A DNA stretch of 64,000 nt from Ignavibacteria bacterium (GCA_016719565.1 JADJYU010000005.1:186001-250000); one strand, 5' to 3'; positions 8,694 through 17,868 are shown, numbered from the stretch's first letter. Program-made: numbers and translations. Notes: generated by a model from the sequence alone, not told the origin.

Positions 8694-10133
8694 ATGGACA
8701 ATCAAAAACTTGATTCACTTTCCAGTATGAGCCGTAAAAACGGTTCTTCTTCCGAAGAAAAAATTTATGCCAAAAATCTGTTTGAAGATGCAAGATCATG
8801 CACAGTTAAGATCCTGTGCAGATGTGAAAGGACGGATTCCTATCTTGAAAAACTCATTGATGCTGAACTGAAAAATGACATGCTCAATGACTTTGATAAA
8901 GCTCTGCTTAACGAAATATCTCACGGAGTTATAAGATGGATGAGAAGACTTGACTGGTTTCTCAATGGTTTTTACAGGGGAAATTATGAGAAATGTCTGC
9001 CTGAAGTCAGAAATGCACTTAGAGTAGCTCTTTATCAGATACTTTTTCTAAATAAAATACCTTACTCGGCAGCCGTAAATGAAGCAGTTGAGTTTATAAA
9101 ACGTATTCATGGAGAGAAACATGCAGGAGTTGTTAACGGACTGCTTAGGACCATAATCAGGACTCTCGAAAATCTTGTCTGGCCTACAAGGGAAATTGAT
9201 GAGGTAAACTATCTGGGTATTGTGCAGTCTCATCCCAACTGGATGGTAAGAAGATGGATAAACCGATTCGGATTTGACGAAGCAGTAAAACTCTGTGAAG
9301 AAAATAACAGACGGCCTGTAATGACCTTGAGAGTTAACAACCTGAAGATATCAACTGATGAATTCGAAAATTTTCTCAAAGAAAAAAATCTGTTTTATAA
9401 AAAAGGGAAATATCTCGATAATTTTTTTTCTACCAAATCCATGTCAAAACTTTTTACGGAAGAAGTGTTTAAGCAGGGATTTTTTTCCATTCAGGATGAA
9501 AGCGCTGGTCTTGTATCAGAACTTATCGATCCAAAAAAAGATGAATTTATGATTGATCTTTGCGCTGCTCCGGGCGGTAAAACTTCACACATTTCTGAAC
9601 TCATGGGAAATGAAGGAAAAATTATAGCAGTTGAAAAATATTTATCCAGAGCGGAAGTAATGAAAACAAATCTGAAAAGACTTGGAGTGAAAAATGTAAC
9701 ATATATTCACGATGATGTATGTAATCCTGAAACAACTGAATTAAAAGAGTCATTGATCGGTAGAGCTGATAAAATACTGGTTGATGCGCCATGTTCAGGT
9801 CTTGGAGTGCTTTCGAAAAAACCGGATATTAAATGGAAACGTGAACCTGAAGATATACTGAAACTTCAGACTCTGCAGCTTGAAATTCTTGAAGATGCAG
9901 TTAAGTATTTAAAAGATAACGGAGTAATTATATACAGTACCTGTACTACCGAAACTGAGGAAAATGCAGATGTTGTGGATATGTTTTTAAGTAAAAACCC
10001 GGCCTTTAAAATTGAAGATGCCTCAAATTATGTCGATAGCAATGTAGTAAATCAAAATGGATGCATTGAATTATTTCCTCATGTAAATAAAATAGACGGC
10101 GCGTTTTCTGTAAGGTTAAAAAGAAATCCCTGA
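8694..10133 (+). CDS. rsmB: 16S rRNA (cytosine-967-C5)-methyltransferase RsmB
   Basis: 479 residues. The N-terminal half is a NusB-like RNA-binding domain (residues 20-165); the C-terminal half is a SAM-dependent m5C methyltransferase. SAM motif I is DLCAAPGGKTSH near 288. The two catalytic-site cysteines are both present: DAPCSGLG (motif IV, about 364) and STCTTETEEN (motif VI, about 415). The stop abuts the convergent phoH stop, with no bases between. The N-terminal 25 residues are longer than usual and serine-rich; the ATG at 8694 is supported only by the open frame. Confidence 0.95.
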   Translation: MDNQKLDSLSSMSRKNGSSSEEKIYAKNLFEDARSCTVKILCRCERTDSYLEKLIDAELKNDMLNDFDKALLNEISHGVIRWMRRLDWFLNGFYRGNYEKCLPEVRNALRVALYQILFLNKIPYSAAVNEAVEFIKRIHGEKHAGVVNGLLRTIIRTLENLVWPTREIDEVNYLGIVQSHPNWMVRRWINRFGFDEAVKLCEENNRRPVMTLRVNNLKISTDEFENFLKEKNLFYKKGKYLDNFFSTKSMSKLFTEEVFKQGFFSIQDESAGLVSELIDPKKDEFMIDLCAAPGGKTSHISELMGNEGKIIAVEKYLSRAEVMKTNLKRLGVKNVTYIHDDVCNPETTELKESLIGRADKILVDAPCSGLGVLSKKPDIKWKREPEDILKLQTLQLEILEDAVKYLKDNGVIIYSTCTTETEENADVVDMFLSKNPAFKIEDASNYVDSNVVNQNGCIELFPHVNKIDGAFSVRLKRNP

Positions 10134-11131
10134 TCACTGCAATTTTTCATAAGCATTAATAATATCTTTTACCAGCTTATGCCTCACCACATCTGATTTT
10201 TCAAAATATACAAAAGAGATATCATCGATATTTTTTAAAATTTCTTCTACCTGAATTAATCCCGAATGCTCCTTTTTGGGAAGATCAATCTGCGTTACAT
10301 CACCCGTCATTATAGCTTTTGAATTAGGACCGAGCCTTGTAAGAAACATTTTCATTTGCATCGTAGTTGAGTTCTGAGCTTCATCAAGTATTACAAATGA
10401 ATTGTTAAGTGTCCTTCCTCTCATAAATGCAAGCGGAATTACTTCAATGACATTCTTTTCAATATAACCTTCAAGTTTTTCGAAAGGAAGCATATCTTCA
10501 AGCGCATCATAAAGCGGTCTTAAATAAGGATCTACTTTTTCAGACAGATCTCCGGGAAGAAAGCCCAGACTCTCACCCGCTTCTACTGCAGGTCTTGTCA
10601 AAACAATCTTGGTAATTTCTTTATTCTTCAGTGCGGAAACTGCAAAGGCAACGGCAAGATATGTTTTACCTGTTCCTGCAGGTCCAATTGCAAATACAAT
10701 ATCATTATCCTGAACTTTGTTAAAATATTCCAGCTGATTGGATGATCTTGGTTTTATGAAATCACTTTTTCTTGAAAGAATAACATTGTTGAGTTCATTT
10801 GGCGTAAATCCTAATTTTTCTTTAACTTTGTCCTGTTTGAATTCATTGGAATTTATAAGTTCAAGTACAAGATTAACATCTTTAGAGAAATTTTTCCCTG
10901 TCTCTTCTGAAGAAAAATTAACTCATTAAAGATCTTTTCTATTAAACTGACTTCATTTTCTTCTCCTTTAAGGAACAATGAATCTCCTCTGACGACAATT
11001 GTGGAATCAAATCTTTCTTTAACAATGTTCAGATTCTCTTCGTTGATTCCGGAAAAGTTCAGCAGATCAATACCGGTCAAAGATATTTTTTTATCAATAA
11101 TATTCAAAATTATAAAATTAAAAACCCTCAT
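10134..11131 (-). CDS. PhoH-like ATPase, frame broken near 10915
   Basis: About 332 residues after repair, the normal length for PhoH-like proteins. The first 80 residues are a KH-like N-terminal domain (ISLTGIDLLNF, VVRGDSLFLKG); the ATPase core has Walker A (GPAGTGKT, about 150) and ILDEAQN (about 247), followed by the SKAIMTGDVTQIDLP segment typical of the family. The upstream frame reads EKIFNEL then fails; the downstream frame resumes at SSEETGKNFS. One more base in the A5 run at 10913-10917 joins them. The ATG at 11131 lies inside the upstream terminator hairpin, so the in-frame TTG eight codons later may be the true start. Confidence 0.9.
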
Positions 11132-11152
11132 ACTTTTGAAAGTATGAGGGTT
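11113..11152 (-). terminator. Strong terminator of the LysM gene
   Basis: On the minus strand a 14-base perfect stem (AACCCTCATACTTT against its complement, 11123-11152) is followed by TTTTTAATTTT. It ends the LysM gene 46 bases upstream. The hairpin contains the most upstream ATG of phoH (11129-11131), which bears on the phoH start. Confidence 0.9.
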
Positions 11153-11197
11153 ATATTTCTAAAAATATTTATTCGAACGAAACAGAGTTAAATGAAA

Positions 11198-12022
11198 TTA
11201 TTTCTTTTCATCTTCTTTTTTCATATCACCTGAGTCAACTGATTTTGTTTTCATTTTTCTCTTGGTTTTATATGAATTGGTTCTGCTCATTGCATCGTTC
11301 TTTTGTGCATCTGTAAGAGTTGGAATTTTCAGCACCTGACCCGGATAGATAAGATTCGGATTCGGGATTGTTTTTGCTACTCTTGGCGGAGCGCTTACAA
11401 CACCACTCTTGTTAGCGTCCCAGATAGCAGGCCACAATCTTGAGTTACCGTAGATATTTTTCATACCTGCGATTTTGTATAAGCAATCACCTTTAACAAC
11501 TGTGTATGTTCCTGTTTCCATTTTACCTTTACAATCTGCAATTTTCTTTTTCATTGCATTGTATCTGTCCCAGAATTCAGGTAAGCATTTGTATCTTCCG
11601 CTAATACCTGCATCTGTTAAGTAAGGCCACAGATTTGTTTCTATATCAGTTGCATCATCCGGTCCTTTGCATGCATTAACTCTTTTTTCTGCATCTGCAA
11701 ATTTTGTTTTGTATTCGTCATAACCGGATTTTGATCCGACCATTGCCCAGAGAATATTGTTTGCATTATCCTCTGCGAATTTAAAATCGCCTAATCTCTT
11801 TTTGAGACCATCGATTTCTGTGTTTAAAGCATCTAGCTGACTGGTTAAATCTGATTTCCTAGCAGTGTACTCGTCCATTTGAGCTTGCCACATTTCTTCA
11901 TCCATTTCTTCTTCCATCATTTCACCATCATCATCATCATCATCATCCTGAGCAAAAGTTGGACTGGAAATAACTGCTAAGGAGAAAACCATCATAAATA
12001 CTAATAATTTATGAAATTTCAT
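11198..12022 (-). CDS. Exported LysM-domain protein with coiled coil
   Basis: 274 residues with a Sec signal peptide ending near FAQ (residue 24). Then come a run of seven aspartates, a very acidic Met/Glu segment, and a coiled coil (about residues 60-85, DLTSQLDALNTEIDGLKKRL). A central cysteine-containing helical region follows (NACKG, YKCLPE, ADCKG), and then a LysM peptidoglycan-binding domain at about 175-240 (YTVVKGDCLYKIAG ... IYPGQVLKIP). The tail is lysine-rich. It probably sits in the periplasm bound to peptidoglycan. A GGAG ribosome site precedes the ATG and a strong terminator follows. The gene lies directly behind a coiled-coil lipoprotein gene in the minus-strand envelope block. 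Confidence 0.9.
   Translation of the reverse strand: MKFHKLLVFMMVFSLAVISSPTFAQDDDDDDDGEMMEEEMDEEMWQAQMDEYTARKSDLTSQLDALNTEIDGLKKRLGDFKFAEDNANNILWAMVGSKSGYDEYKTKFADAEKRVNACKGPDDATDIETNLWPYLTDAGISGRYKCLPEFWDRYNAMKKKIADCKGKMETGTYTVVKGDCLYKIAGMKNIYGNSRLWPAIWDANKSGVVSAPPRVAKTIPNPNLIYPGQVLKIPTLTDAQKNDAMSRTNSYKTKRKMKTKSVDSGDMKKEDEKK
11927..11947 (-). repeat. Trinucleotide repeat coding seven aspartates
   Basis: Seven perfect copies of ATC on the plus strand (GAT in the gene) encode the Asp-7 run of the LysM protein just after its signal peptide. Changes in copy number would keep the frame, so the acidic run could vary in length between strains. Confidence 0.8.
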
Positions 12023-12089
12023 TTTAAATATCTCCTTTTTTTTAAAATTTTGTTAAATAATAAATTGTTTTTTAAAATTTTATTACGTC

Positions 12090-12356
12090 TTACGGACAGT
12101 TTCTTTTAACTGCTTCCGAAATTCCTAGCCACTCTTTTGCTTTTGCCTCTGTATCAGCAATTTGTTTCTGCAAGTCTGATTTTTCATCAAGCTTTGCATT
12201 GACCTGAGATTGTAAAGCATCTACCTCAGCTTTCAGGTCGTTCAATTGTTGAATTTGTTCTTCATCTACACCGCCACCGCAACCGACTAGGAATGTTGAT
12301 CCTGCCATCATTGCAAATGTAAGTAAAACGAAAAACAAGTTTCTCATTTTTGCCAT
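12090..12356 (-). CDS. Small coiled-coil lipoprotein
   Basis: 88 residues. The signal peptide ends in a lipobox, FLVGC, with the lipidated cysteine near residue 26. After GGG, the mature part is almost entirely a heptad coiled coil (EEQIQQLNDLKAEVDALQSQVNAKLDEK), ending in NCP. This architecture is like Lpp or the small structural lipoproteins that tie outer membrane to wall. An AGGAGG ribosome site is well placed upstream of the ATG, stronger than at most genes here, suggesting high expression. It precedes the LysM protein gene by 67 bases, a plausible partner in the same compartment. Confidence 0.88.
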   Translation of the reverse strand: MAKMRNLFFVLLTFAMMAGSTFLVGCGGGVDEEQIQQLNDLKAEVDALQSQVNAKLDEKSDLQKQIADTEAKAKEWLGISEAVKRNCP

Positions 12357-12456
12357 TTTTAAAACCTCCTGATTTTTATTTGGCTTTGTTATTAAATAGG
12401 GTTATTTGAATACGATCAAAAATATGCTATTCAATTTTATAAGTCAAGTCTAATTC

Positions 12457-12494
12457 TAAAAAAATAGACACTAAAAACTAATTCTTAGTGTCTA
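12457..12494 (-). terminator. Terminator of the 12549-13784 gene
   Basis: On the minus strand, TAGACACTA pairs with TAGTGTCTA (12465-12494) around an AT-rich loop and is followed by seven T. It lies 54 bases after the stop of the outer-membrane-type protein and splits the envelope block into two transcripts. Confidence 0.85.
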
Positions 12495-12548
12495 ATTGGC
12501 TAAATCGTGAAACTGTCTTAAAAAATATACAGTTAAATGTTATTGAAA

Positions 12549-13784
12549 TTAATAAATATTTTTATCAAAGAAATCTCCGATCTTGAATCTGGCATTTATG
12601 AAAGCGCTGATAATACCAAAATTATTGGAAGGCGTCTGCCCAAATCTAACTGATGGTCCGAATCCGAATGCTTTATTTGCAAATCCAATCCAAGGACTGT
12701 CAAAATACAATTCTGTTAGAATCTGAAAATCTCTCCTACCCGGGAATGTAGCGTTAATTCTAAAATCAAAAACGAAATTATCAATCTTCATTTCCCGACC
12801 AGAGAATCCAAGATGATATTCGCCAAATTGTTTTGCAAAATAAAACTTAGCTCTTGTAGAATTATAAAAAATTAAATTAGGTGTTCTGAGTTCAAATCCG
12901 AAAAATTCCCCTCTCACAACATTATTTCTCATAGGTTCACCTGTTACTTGATTCCTAACAATAACTGGATTATCTGTTATATCCTGAAGCGTATCAATTG
13001 TAGTAAAGTAAGACAGTCTGAATATGGGAAGCTCCATCGCAAATTCCATTCCTAAATGAGGCGCATACAAATTATTCCAGTTTCCAAGCCAGCTGTTTCT
13101 TGAATCTTCAACTTTATTGGTGTTTGCGGAATATTTTAAAACAAATTCTTTTATTCTTGATGTTACTGCTATCTCAAATAAAGCTAAATGCAAACCGCCT
13201 TTTACAAAATCTGTTTCCATTGGACCGGAATAGGATGTTCCAAAAGCTGCGGTAAGTCCGACACCTGAACTGTAAGCAAACGGAATGCCTAAGGGATCAC
13301 CTCCGAAAACCTGAAAATATGGATTCACATAATAATCCAGAGAACTTAAATTTCTGTATTGGTTTTCGAAAGAAGTTCTAAAGCTCCAGTTTGCTGCAAT
13401 GCGTTTCGGTATATATATTAATGGTTCTAATAAACTTGTCTCTTCAGGTTTCTGGAATTCATCAGATGTACTTGCTATATCTTCTTTACATGCTGACCAG
13501 CCTGACATAATAATACTTAATGCTGAAGTAAGGTTTTCCTGCTTTCTGCCAAAATCAACAACACCTTCTCTGTAAATTACTCTTATATCATCTGTTGTAA
13601 AACAATTCTCCCTTAAGGTTTGAAGATTATTTTCAGCAATATAATCCCTCAATAATCTGCCTTTTTCGGTAATGCATAATTCACATCCCGCCTGTATTAA
13701 AAAATCCGCCTGAGCAGAAGTTTTATCAGCTTTGAAAATTGAAAAAAGAATTGTTATAAAAAAAATTAGTACTGATATTTTCAT
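12549..13784 (-). CDS. Outer-membrane-type protein of unknown family
   Basis: 411 residues with a signal peptide (hydrophobic 3-18, cleavage near SAQA). Residues 30-110 form a helical head with cysteines (AGCELCITEKG, ENCFTTDD, WSACKED). From about 130 to the end, alternating aromatic strands resemble a transmembrane barrel (ANWSFRTSFENQYRN, GLHLALFEIAVTS, FGFGPSVRFGQT, INARFKIGDFF), and the last residues end in Tyr as many barrels do. I do not recognise a named family. It is the last gene before the terminator at 12457-12494 and follows the two secreted-protein genes, so it is plausibly the outer-membrane part of that group. Confidence 0.78.
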   Translation of the reverse strand: MKISVLIFFITILFSIFKADKTSAQADFLIQAGCELCITEKGRLLRDYIAENNLQTLRENCFTTDDIRVIYREGVVDFGRKQENLTSALSIIMSGWSACKEDIASTSDEFQKPEETSLLEPLIYIPKRIAANWSFRTSFENQYRNLSSLDYYVNPYFQVFGGDPLGIPFAYSSGVGLTAAFGTSYSGPMETDFVKGGLHLALFEIAVTSRIKEFVLKYSANTNKVEDSRNSWLGNWNNLYAPHLGMEFAMELPIFRLSYFTTIDTLQDITDNPVIVRNQVTGEPMRNNVVRGEFFGFELRTPNLIFYNSTRAKFYFAKQFGEYHLGFSGREMKIDNFVFDFRINATFPGRRDFQILTELYFDSPWIGFANKAFGFGPSVRFGQTPSNNFGIISAFINARFKIGDFFDKNIY

Positions 13785-13850
13785 ATTAAAAATTTATTTG
13801 TTCCGTAGCTTGTAAAATTTACATTTAAAATGTTTTAAAAATGTGATTTC

Positions 13851-14576
13851 TTATCTCAAATTACTCTTCCTGTTTTTATTAATTACTTTGTCTCCGCTAT
13901 TCAATATTAGTCTTTGAAATCTCTTATCCAGTTTATCAAAATCAAATTCAATGTCAAGAATTTTTAGCGTCCTTGGGATTTTTCTCAGGTCCACTTCCAA
14001 ATCGATTGTTTCAGGCAATGGGAAATTTGAATAGTTTTCTAAAACCTGAATTTGATCATCCACTTCATCTTCATCATAATCAGTGTTTAATGTATTACCG
14101 GGAAGATAAGGAGAGTTATTATCATAAGGTTCAAAATACCTGAGATATATTTCATGTCTCTGCCAGTATTTAGGAGGAATTTCTTCTTTAAGCTTGCTCC
14201 TAGGATTACTGAATAAATCAATTAAATAAGTCTCAAGCTCGGGATTATCAAGCAATGACATTCCTGTCAACTTAAAATATCTGTTTCGCGTCGTATTATC
14301 CAATACTACTTTTGCTGATATTCTGAATGGTATTTTATAAATACTGTCACCTGCATTAATATAAATGGTATCTCTCCTTACATTTTCAATATTAGCAACA
14401 TCTTCAAATAACAAAAACTTTACCGTATCGAGAGAAAGTTCGCGAATATTGTTTAAGTTAATAGTATCAGATAACTTCAATGATTCCGAATTACTTAAGT
14501 GAGTATAATTAAAAGATGTCAACACAACGAAAATTATCAAACATACCGGCGCATATTTCTTAATAAAACTTTTCAA
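13851..14576 (-). CDS. Secreted protein of unknown function (241 aa)
   Basis: The N-terminus carries one hydrophobic segment (about residues 10-25, APVCLIIFVVLTSF) that is a signal peptide or anchor. The mature part is charged, with strand-like stretches (RDTIYINAGDSIYKIPFRISAKVVLD) and many proline-containing turns. The C-terminus is basic (NKNRKSNLR). No known domain was recognised. The gene begins nine bases after the 242-residue secreted protein and appears to share its transcript. Confidence 0.72.
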   Translation of the reverse strand: MKSFIKKYAPVCLIIFVVLTSFNYTHLSNSESLKLSDTINLNNIRELSLDTVKFLLFEDVANIENVRRDTIYINAGDSIYKIPFRISAKVVLDNTTRNRYFKLTGMSLLDNPELETYLIDLFSNPRSKLKEEIPPKYWQRHEIYLRYFEPYDNNSPYLPGNTLNTDYDEDEVDDQIQVLENYSNFPLPETIDLEVDLRKIPRTLKILDIEFDFDKLDKRFQRLILNSGDKVINKNRKSNLR

Positions 14577-14585
14577 TCTATATTT

Positions 14586-15314
14586 TTATTTAGTCTTTTT
14601 CTTCTTTTTTTTCTTCAAAAACACCTTGTATTCTTCTGAATGAGACGGAATTTTTTTATCAAATAATTTTATTCCTACAGGCATAATTACTTCATCGCCT
14701 TTTAAAATTCTGTCTTGAATACTTTTGCTGACTTCATTTGAAAAAGTTCTCGTATTTTTCAATTTAATATGATAAACCGCTGTATCAATTCTCTGAATAT
14801 CTATAAATGAAACCGATTCAGGCAATGGCATTACTTCTATATCTCCCGCATTCGCATCATCTTCTATTATAATTTCGTACAGTTTCTTTCCTTTGTATTT
14901 TCTTACATTTTCCGTTACAATATCCAGTCCTACACGATCCTGAACTGGAATTGCAGTATATGTGAATGGTTTATTATCGTTAACTTTAAGAAAGAAACCA
15001 TCTAAAACTTTTTGAATACCATCCCTTAAATATTCAGAATAGAACTGTATGCTGTCATAATCATTAGTATAAAATGAAAATGTATCCAAAGCTTCATAAT
15101 CTAAAATGAAAGTACTTTTATCATTTTTAAAACCAAATGCTGATCCCTTGTAAGGTAAATTGTTAACTACTTTGGCAGATGAAAATTTAATTAAATCAGT
15201 TATTGTTGTAGCGGGGTATAATATTGGTTCATCTTTTTCCTGTGAATATAAATTCACAAAGTTTAAGAAAAACAAAACTAAAACAGTTATTTTCAATTTT
15301 ATAAAATTAGGCAT
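14586..15314 (-). CDS. Secreted protein of unknown function (242 aa)
   Basis: A signal peptide (KLKITVLVLFFLNFVNLYSQ) is followed by a beta-rich region with repeated acidic patches. The C-terminus ends in KKKKKKKTK, an unusual run of lysines encoded partly by an A-rich tract. No family is recognised. It lies 27 bases after the one-helix coiled-coil protein and nine bases before the 241-residue protein. The gene order (multi-helix membrane protein, one-helix protein, two secreted proteins, outer-membrane-type protein) suggests envelope components made together, but no function is shown. Confidence 0.72.
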   Translation of the reverse strand: MPNFIKLKITVLVLFFLNFVNLYSQEKDEPILYPATTITDLIKFSSAKVVNNLPYKGSAFGFKNDKSTFILDYEALDTFSFYTNDYDSIQFYSEYLRDGIQKVLDGFFLKVNDNKPFTYTAIPVQDRVGLDIVTENVRKYKGKKLYEIIIEDDANAGDIEVMPLPESVSFIDIQRIDTAVYHIKLKNTRTFSNEVSKSIQDRILKGDEVIMPVGIKLFDKKIPSHSEEYKVFLKKKKKKKTK

Positions 15315-15341
15315 TATTAATTTGATAAACCCAAAAAGATT

Positions 15342-15749
15342 TTATTTATTTCTTTCTCCGGGGATTGTAACAGTTTGCTTACCTTTTACTTCAGATCTCG
15401 TCGTAACTGGTTGCCTTACAGGTGTTTTCTGATTCCTAAGCCTGGTATTTTCAAGCTCCAGTTCAGTTTTTTCTTTTTTCAATTTTTCCAATTCTTCTCT
15501 GTTCACAATTTCCTGATCTTTCAAATTAATTTTTGTATATTCTTTGCCTTCTTCAGGTTTTGGTAAAGCCTCTTCTAATTCCGGATTGATTATCACAGAT
15601 GTGATAGGAACTTGTTTCATGTCAGGATTAATCTCTGCAACTTTTTTAAGAGATAAGTCAGTCCCTTTATAAAAGAGTATAGATATTGCAATTATATAAA
15701 GTGACTGAAATATTAGGAATTTAGCGTCACGTTTATTTCTTCTTTCCAT
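15342..15749 (-). CDS. One-helix membrane protein with periplasmic coiled coil
   Basis: 135 residues. The N-terminus is basic (MERRNKRDAKF), then one transmembrane helix (about 13-27), a proline-rich linker, a coiled coil (about 75-105, REELEKLKKEKTELELENTR) and a basic, Thr/Val-rich tail. This topology (short cytoplasmic N-terminus, one helix, periplasmic domain) recalls MotB, ExbD and GldM N-termini, but no sequence motif of those families, such as the ExbD/MotB membrane aspartate, is evident. It starts 38 bases after the multi-helix membrane protein gene. Confidence 0.72.
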   Translation of the reverse strand: MERRNKRDAKFLIFQSLYIIAISILFYKGTDLSLKKVAEINPDMKQVPITSVIINPELEEALPKPEEGKEYTKINLKDQEIVNREELEKLKKEKTELELENTRLRNQKTPVRQPVTTRSEVKGKQTVTIPGERNK

Positions 15750-15787
15750 AATTTTAAGATATTCAAATTTTTAAAAAAATTATTTAT

Positions 15788-16381
15788 TTACAATTTTTTG
15801 ATAGTCTCCAGATTCTTACTGAATTCAGGATCTTTCATTTTATCGACTGTCTGATTCCAGTTTGTAAGAAGATCATTAATTTCCTTAATATCCGCATTGT
15901 TCGGTAAATTCACAAATTCAATTTTCGATGAGATTAAAGAGCCGGCATCGTTATTATCCTTAGCGTATTTTAAATACTGTATCTCCATATCGTCAAATGC
16001 CGATTCAATTAATTTTGCAATTGCTAATATAAAAAGGGATTTTATTTCAAACGGTATTGCGAAATGTAAAAACAATTCCTGTGTATCACTTCCCAATCCA
16101 ACGGTATATAAGATTATTGCAGCGCCGATCAGTGGAAGCGCAGTTCCGATTCCATCCACAACTCCGCTGTATTTATCTATTAACTTGGTTACATCATTTT
16201 TTGTCAGTTTATTTTCATAATATCTTTTGTCTAATGTGTTTTTTACCCACATTAAAAATACTATAAAAACTATAAATACTAAAACCGGATAATACCATAA
16301 ATCATTATATTTCGATAAAGCTAAATTGAAGTTTGCAGCCTGATCGGATTTCAATTCCGGACTGAAAAAAAATCCAAACAC
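15788..16381 (-). CDS. Multi-helix membrane protein, unknown family
   Basis: 197 residues from a GTG start. Helices: YYPVLVFIVFIVFLMWV (about 30-47), a glycine-rich hydrophobic segment with GIGTALPLIGAAIILYTVG (about 76-96), and FEIKSLFILAIAKLIESAF (about 110-128), then a soluble helical tail. The glycine-rich helix followed by one more helix loosely recalls ExbB/TolQ/MotA-type channels, but the match is weak. The same frame stays open upstream to 16501 and would add another good helix (SIFPSLLILFISIVFGFFF), yet has no ATG, GTG or TTG there. The true start is therefore probably upstream, at a rare codon or hidden by a sequence error. Confidence 0.65.
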   Translation of the reverse strand: MFGFFFSPELKSDQAANFNLALSKYNDLWYYPVLVFIVFIVFLMWVKNTLDKRYYENKLTKNDVTKLIDKYSGVVDGIGTALPLIGAAIILYTVGLGSDTQELFLHFAIPFEIKSLFILAIAKLIESAFDDMEIQYLKYAKDNNDAGSLISSKIEFVNLPNNADIKEINDLLTNWNQTVDKMKDPEFSKNLETIKKL

Positions 16382-16550
16382 AATCGAAATAAAAAGTATT
16401 AAAAGTGATGGGAATATTGAAAGCGTTAAATCACGGAAATTAAACTTAAGTGGTTCTATATTAGTATCCTCCGATTTTTCTGATTTTAATGTTAGTTTAA
16501 ATTAAGATAATTAAATTAGCTCCCAAAATCAAAACTATTAATTTAGTTTG

Positions 16551-17862
16551 TTAATATTTAAAATTACCTAATCTCATTAGCTCTCCTGAATTAAATCTCA
16601 TAATCTCCAACTCAATATTTGTCCTGTTTTTTAATGTAACTGTATTGTGAAATGTATTGTAGTTTTCAGTTGACTCAAGAGCATTATTCAGCGAAAGTCT
16701 GTCCTTATTACCTTCAGAGATTTTATCGAGTATCAGTTTCATTCCGTCATATCCGAAATAATAATTTTTTAATCCGCTTTCATTTAATTTATCAGGAGTC
16801 ACTGCATTATCACTTAAATTAAAATCAGAATCGAAATACAAATTTTTTATATAGATTTTATTTTCTTCAAGTATCTCCTTATTGTTCCAATCGCTTGTAC
16901 CAAGTACCGGAAGATTTATATGCTCGGAAAAATACTGTGAGATCATTTTCGGGATTTCAAGATAAGTGGAGATCGGAATATATATCGCCTCTGTATAACC
17001 GGGTATCACTGTTCTGCTTTTATCATATGATGCAGAAGGTTTAAGCTTAAGCGAATCCATAATTCTGTCAGCATCCCTTCCGAATAATTTATAAATACTC
17101 ACAACCAACGATTCCATCTTCAGTGAATCCGCGTAAGAAAATTTAATATCATAATTTTTAATAATTTCAAAATGCTCCCTGGCTATATTTCCAAAATCTA
17201 TAAATTTGTCCAGTGAAAAATTTTATCTTCAAGTTCTTCAAGTTCCTGCGTGAGATCATTGTCATCCTTTGAATAATAAACAGATGCTGTTATCGCTCCG
17301 CCGTTTTTCAACGCCTCTTCGGAAAAACTGTCAGCAAAATTCTTTCCGTAAGAATCTTCCGAAAAAACTGCAAACCGCTTCATTTTAAGTTCATCATTTG
17401 CAAACTTCGCCATAGTCCTCCCTCTTACATCATAAGTTGGATTCAGCTGAAACAAAAAGGATTTTTCTGCGCAAGAAAATTCTGAGTTGATGTCGGAGTA
17501 ATAACAGGTATTTTATGGAAGTTCGCTGCACCGGCATTTGGTGACAGCTCCGAACTGAATACAGGACCAAATACTGCAATAACTTTTTTATCGCTGCCAA
17601 ATTTATTTATTATCTCCAGCGCGATTGACGGATCTCTTTGTGTGTCTTCTGTTATCAATTCCACTTTTGACCCGGGATTAAGTCTGTTATGCTCCTTAAC
17701 TGCATCATTTATTCCCAGCATCATTTCAGCGCCGAGTTTTTTTTCTTCCTTACTCTCAGTATTATTCATCAAAGGTAAAGCTACTCCTATTTTGATCTGA
17801 GCACAGACTTTGTAAGAGAATAGCAGTAAAAAAATCAATAGTACAGTGTTTTTAATAATCAT
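16551..17862 (-). CDS. Periplasmic binding protein type 1 (Leu/Ile/Val-type), frame broken twice
   Basis: About 437 residues after repair. A signal peptide (LLIFLLLFSYKVCAQ) leads into IKIGVALPL and further class-1 binding-fold segments (MLGINDAV, VIAVFGPVFSSELS, IPVITPTSTQNFLAQ, FAVFSEDSYGKNFADSF, YFGYDGMKLI). Members bind amino acids or act as penicillin-binding protein activators; no ABC transporter genes are nearby. Both breaks are explained by one base missing from an A5 run on the plus strand: 17454-17458 (rejoins NPF with LFQLNPTYDVRG) and 17216-17220 (rejoins EDKIF with SLDKFIDFGN). The ATG lies six bases after the guaA stop, so it is probably on the guaA transcript. Confidence 0.8.
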
Positions 17863-17868
17863 TCTTTT

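Noticed and set aside
15342..16381. gldL-gldM gliding/type IX motor genes
   Set aside because: The topology is similar but lengths are wrong (the GldM-like candidate is 135 residues) and no GldL or GldM motif was found.
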